In this document: positions 30,045 through 30,695 of the stretch, in pieces
Layout: each line of letters begins with the position of its first letter
Position numbering within the stretch: the first letter of the stretch is position 1
Made by a program: the position numbers and the translations under genes
Notes under the pieces: model-generated
Database searches by the model: none
What the model was told of the DNA's origin: nothing
What the model saw: the letters and a program-made list of their open reading frames with translations, nothing else
From: RGIG7300 sp045133915
GTDB taxonomy: Bacteria; Bacillota; Clostridia; Oscillospirales; CAG-272
Assembly (NCBI GenBank): GCA_045133915.1
Contig: JBGUUX010000043.1
Coordinates: 1-30,695, forward strand
Reading direction: 5' to 3'
Length of the DNA: 30,695 nt

Positions 30045-30695
30045 ATGAAAAAACGTATCATTTCGTTAATACTGACACTTGCAATTATCGCTTCCACCTT
30101 GACAGGCTTTAGCTTTGAACTGTCTGCCGCAGGTGAGACCTATACAAGCGGTGATTGGACGTATTCGGTGCTTAACGGTAACTTTTGTACCATCGTATCC
30201 TACAACGGCAGTGATGCCGAAGTGGTCATTCCTTTTGACCTGGATACTTATATAGTACAGCAGATATCCGACAATGCATTCAAGGGTAACACTACTCTTG
30301 AGAAGATAACTCTGCCCTATACTCTGCAGATAATAGGGGCGAGTGCGTTTTATGGATGTACATCACTTCATACGATTGTATTTGACGGCAATCCTACCCG
30401 TCTTGAGAGCTATGTTTTCTATGGCTGTACCTCGCTTGAGAGTATAGTAATACCCGAGGGTATTACATATATCGGAAGTTATGCTTTTGCCGAGTGTACC
30501 GCTCTTAAGTATATTACATTGTCCGAAACCGTTGAAACTATAGATTCATATATTTTCAGTAATTGTGTTTCGCTTTCTGATATTGAGCTTCCAACAAGTC
30601 TTGTAACAATCGGAGCATATGCATTTAACAACTGCAGTTTGCTGAATAATGTGACCATAAAAGAAGGACATATCAATACTATCAGAGAATATGCA
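30045..30695 (+). CDS. BspA-like leucine-rich-repeat surface protein (N-terminal part, cut by the window)
   Basis: The first 217 codons are present and the frame is still open at the window end. The ATG at 30045 has TTGGAGGG upstream. A signal peptide (MKKRIISLILTLAIIASTLTG) leads into an N-terminal beta region. At least five repeats of about 23 residues follow from about residue 72, of the LRR_5/BspA type (for example IGASAFYGCTSLHTI and IGSYAFAECTALKYI). Each has the AF-x-x-C-xx-L core. Such proteins are exported and often mediate binding to host or other cells. The wall-attachment domain, if any, would lie beyond the window. Confidence 0.9.
   Translation, partial: MKKRIISLILTLAIIASTLTGFSFELSAAGETYTSGDWTYSVLNGNFCTIVSYNGSDAEVVIPFDLDTYIVQQISDNAFKGNTTLEKITLPYTLQIIGASAFYGCTSLHTIVFDGNPTRLESYVFYGCTSLESIVIPEGITYIGSYAFAECTALKYITLSETVETIDSYIFSNCVSLSDIELPTSLVTIGAYAFNNCSLLNNVTIKEGHINTIREYA

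Overview
The window looks like chromosomal DNA from a Gram-positive anaerobe of the class Clostridia, probably an uncultured gut relative of the Oscillospiraceae/Ruminococcaceae. The reasons are strong AGGAGG-type ribosome binding sites, SLH-domain and BspA-like surface proteins, a BlaI/M56 pair, the acetate kinase next to tmcAL neighbourhood, and intergenic hairpin repeats of a kind common in gut Clostridia. The species assignment is inference. I found no tRNA, rRNA, CRISPR array, transposase or phage gene.

Layout. At 1-1007 a small exported protein gene is flanked by palindromic repeats, and a 46-bp repeat lies at the 3' end of two minus-strand genes. At 1008-4582 a BlaI-type repressor and a very long M56 sensor protease form a minus-strand operon with a clear promoter and a TACAATTGTA operator. 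At 4703-5148 lie a hairpin-array element and a 50-residue Cys/Gly-rich membrane protein. At 5133-7766 a minus-strand SLH surface protein gene is followed by an L-threonine aldolase gene. At 7904-10372 acetate kinase (minus) and tmcAL (plus) diverge from two promoters whose -10 boxes abut in one palindrome. At 10450-12058 lie a conserved small protein and a YerB-like DUF3048 protein.

At 12182-19039 one apparent plus-strand operon encodes a membrane-anchored protein, a 1385-residue secreted beta-helix protein, and a KdpD/KdpE-like two-component pair without Kdp pump genes. At 19086-23964 a minus-strand sugar-acid group encodes a LarA-superfamily nickel enzyme, a PHP phosphoesterase, 6-phosphogluconate dehydrogenase and a KDG-kinase-like PfkB kinase. 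dusB follows at 24066-25037. At 25221-29957 is a complete branched-chain amino acid ABC transporter operon, livKHMGF, behind a perfect consensus promoter. The window ends inside a BspA-like leucine-rich-repeat protein gene.

How the parts work together. AckA produces or uses acetate, and TmcAL spends acetate and ATP to modify the elongator tRNA-Met anticodon. The LarA homologue, Gnd and the PfkB kinase suggest interconversion of gluconate and mannonate feeding the pentose phosphate and KDG routes. The beta-helix protein with its own sensor kinase and regulator is the best candidate here for an undescribed surface or sensing system. Nearly every transcription unit starts from a readable sigma-A promoter with 17-bp spacing and many end in clear hairpin terminators, so the operon boundaries can be read with some confidence.
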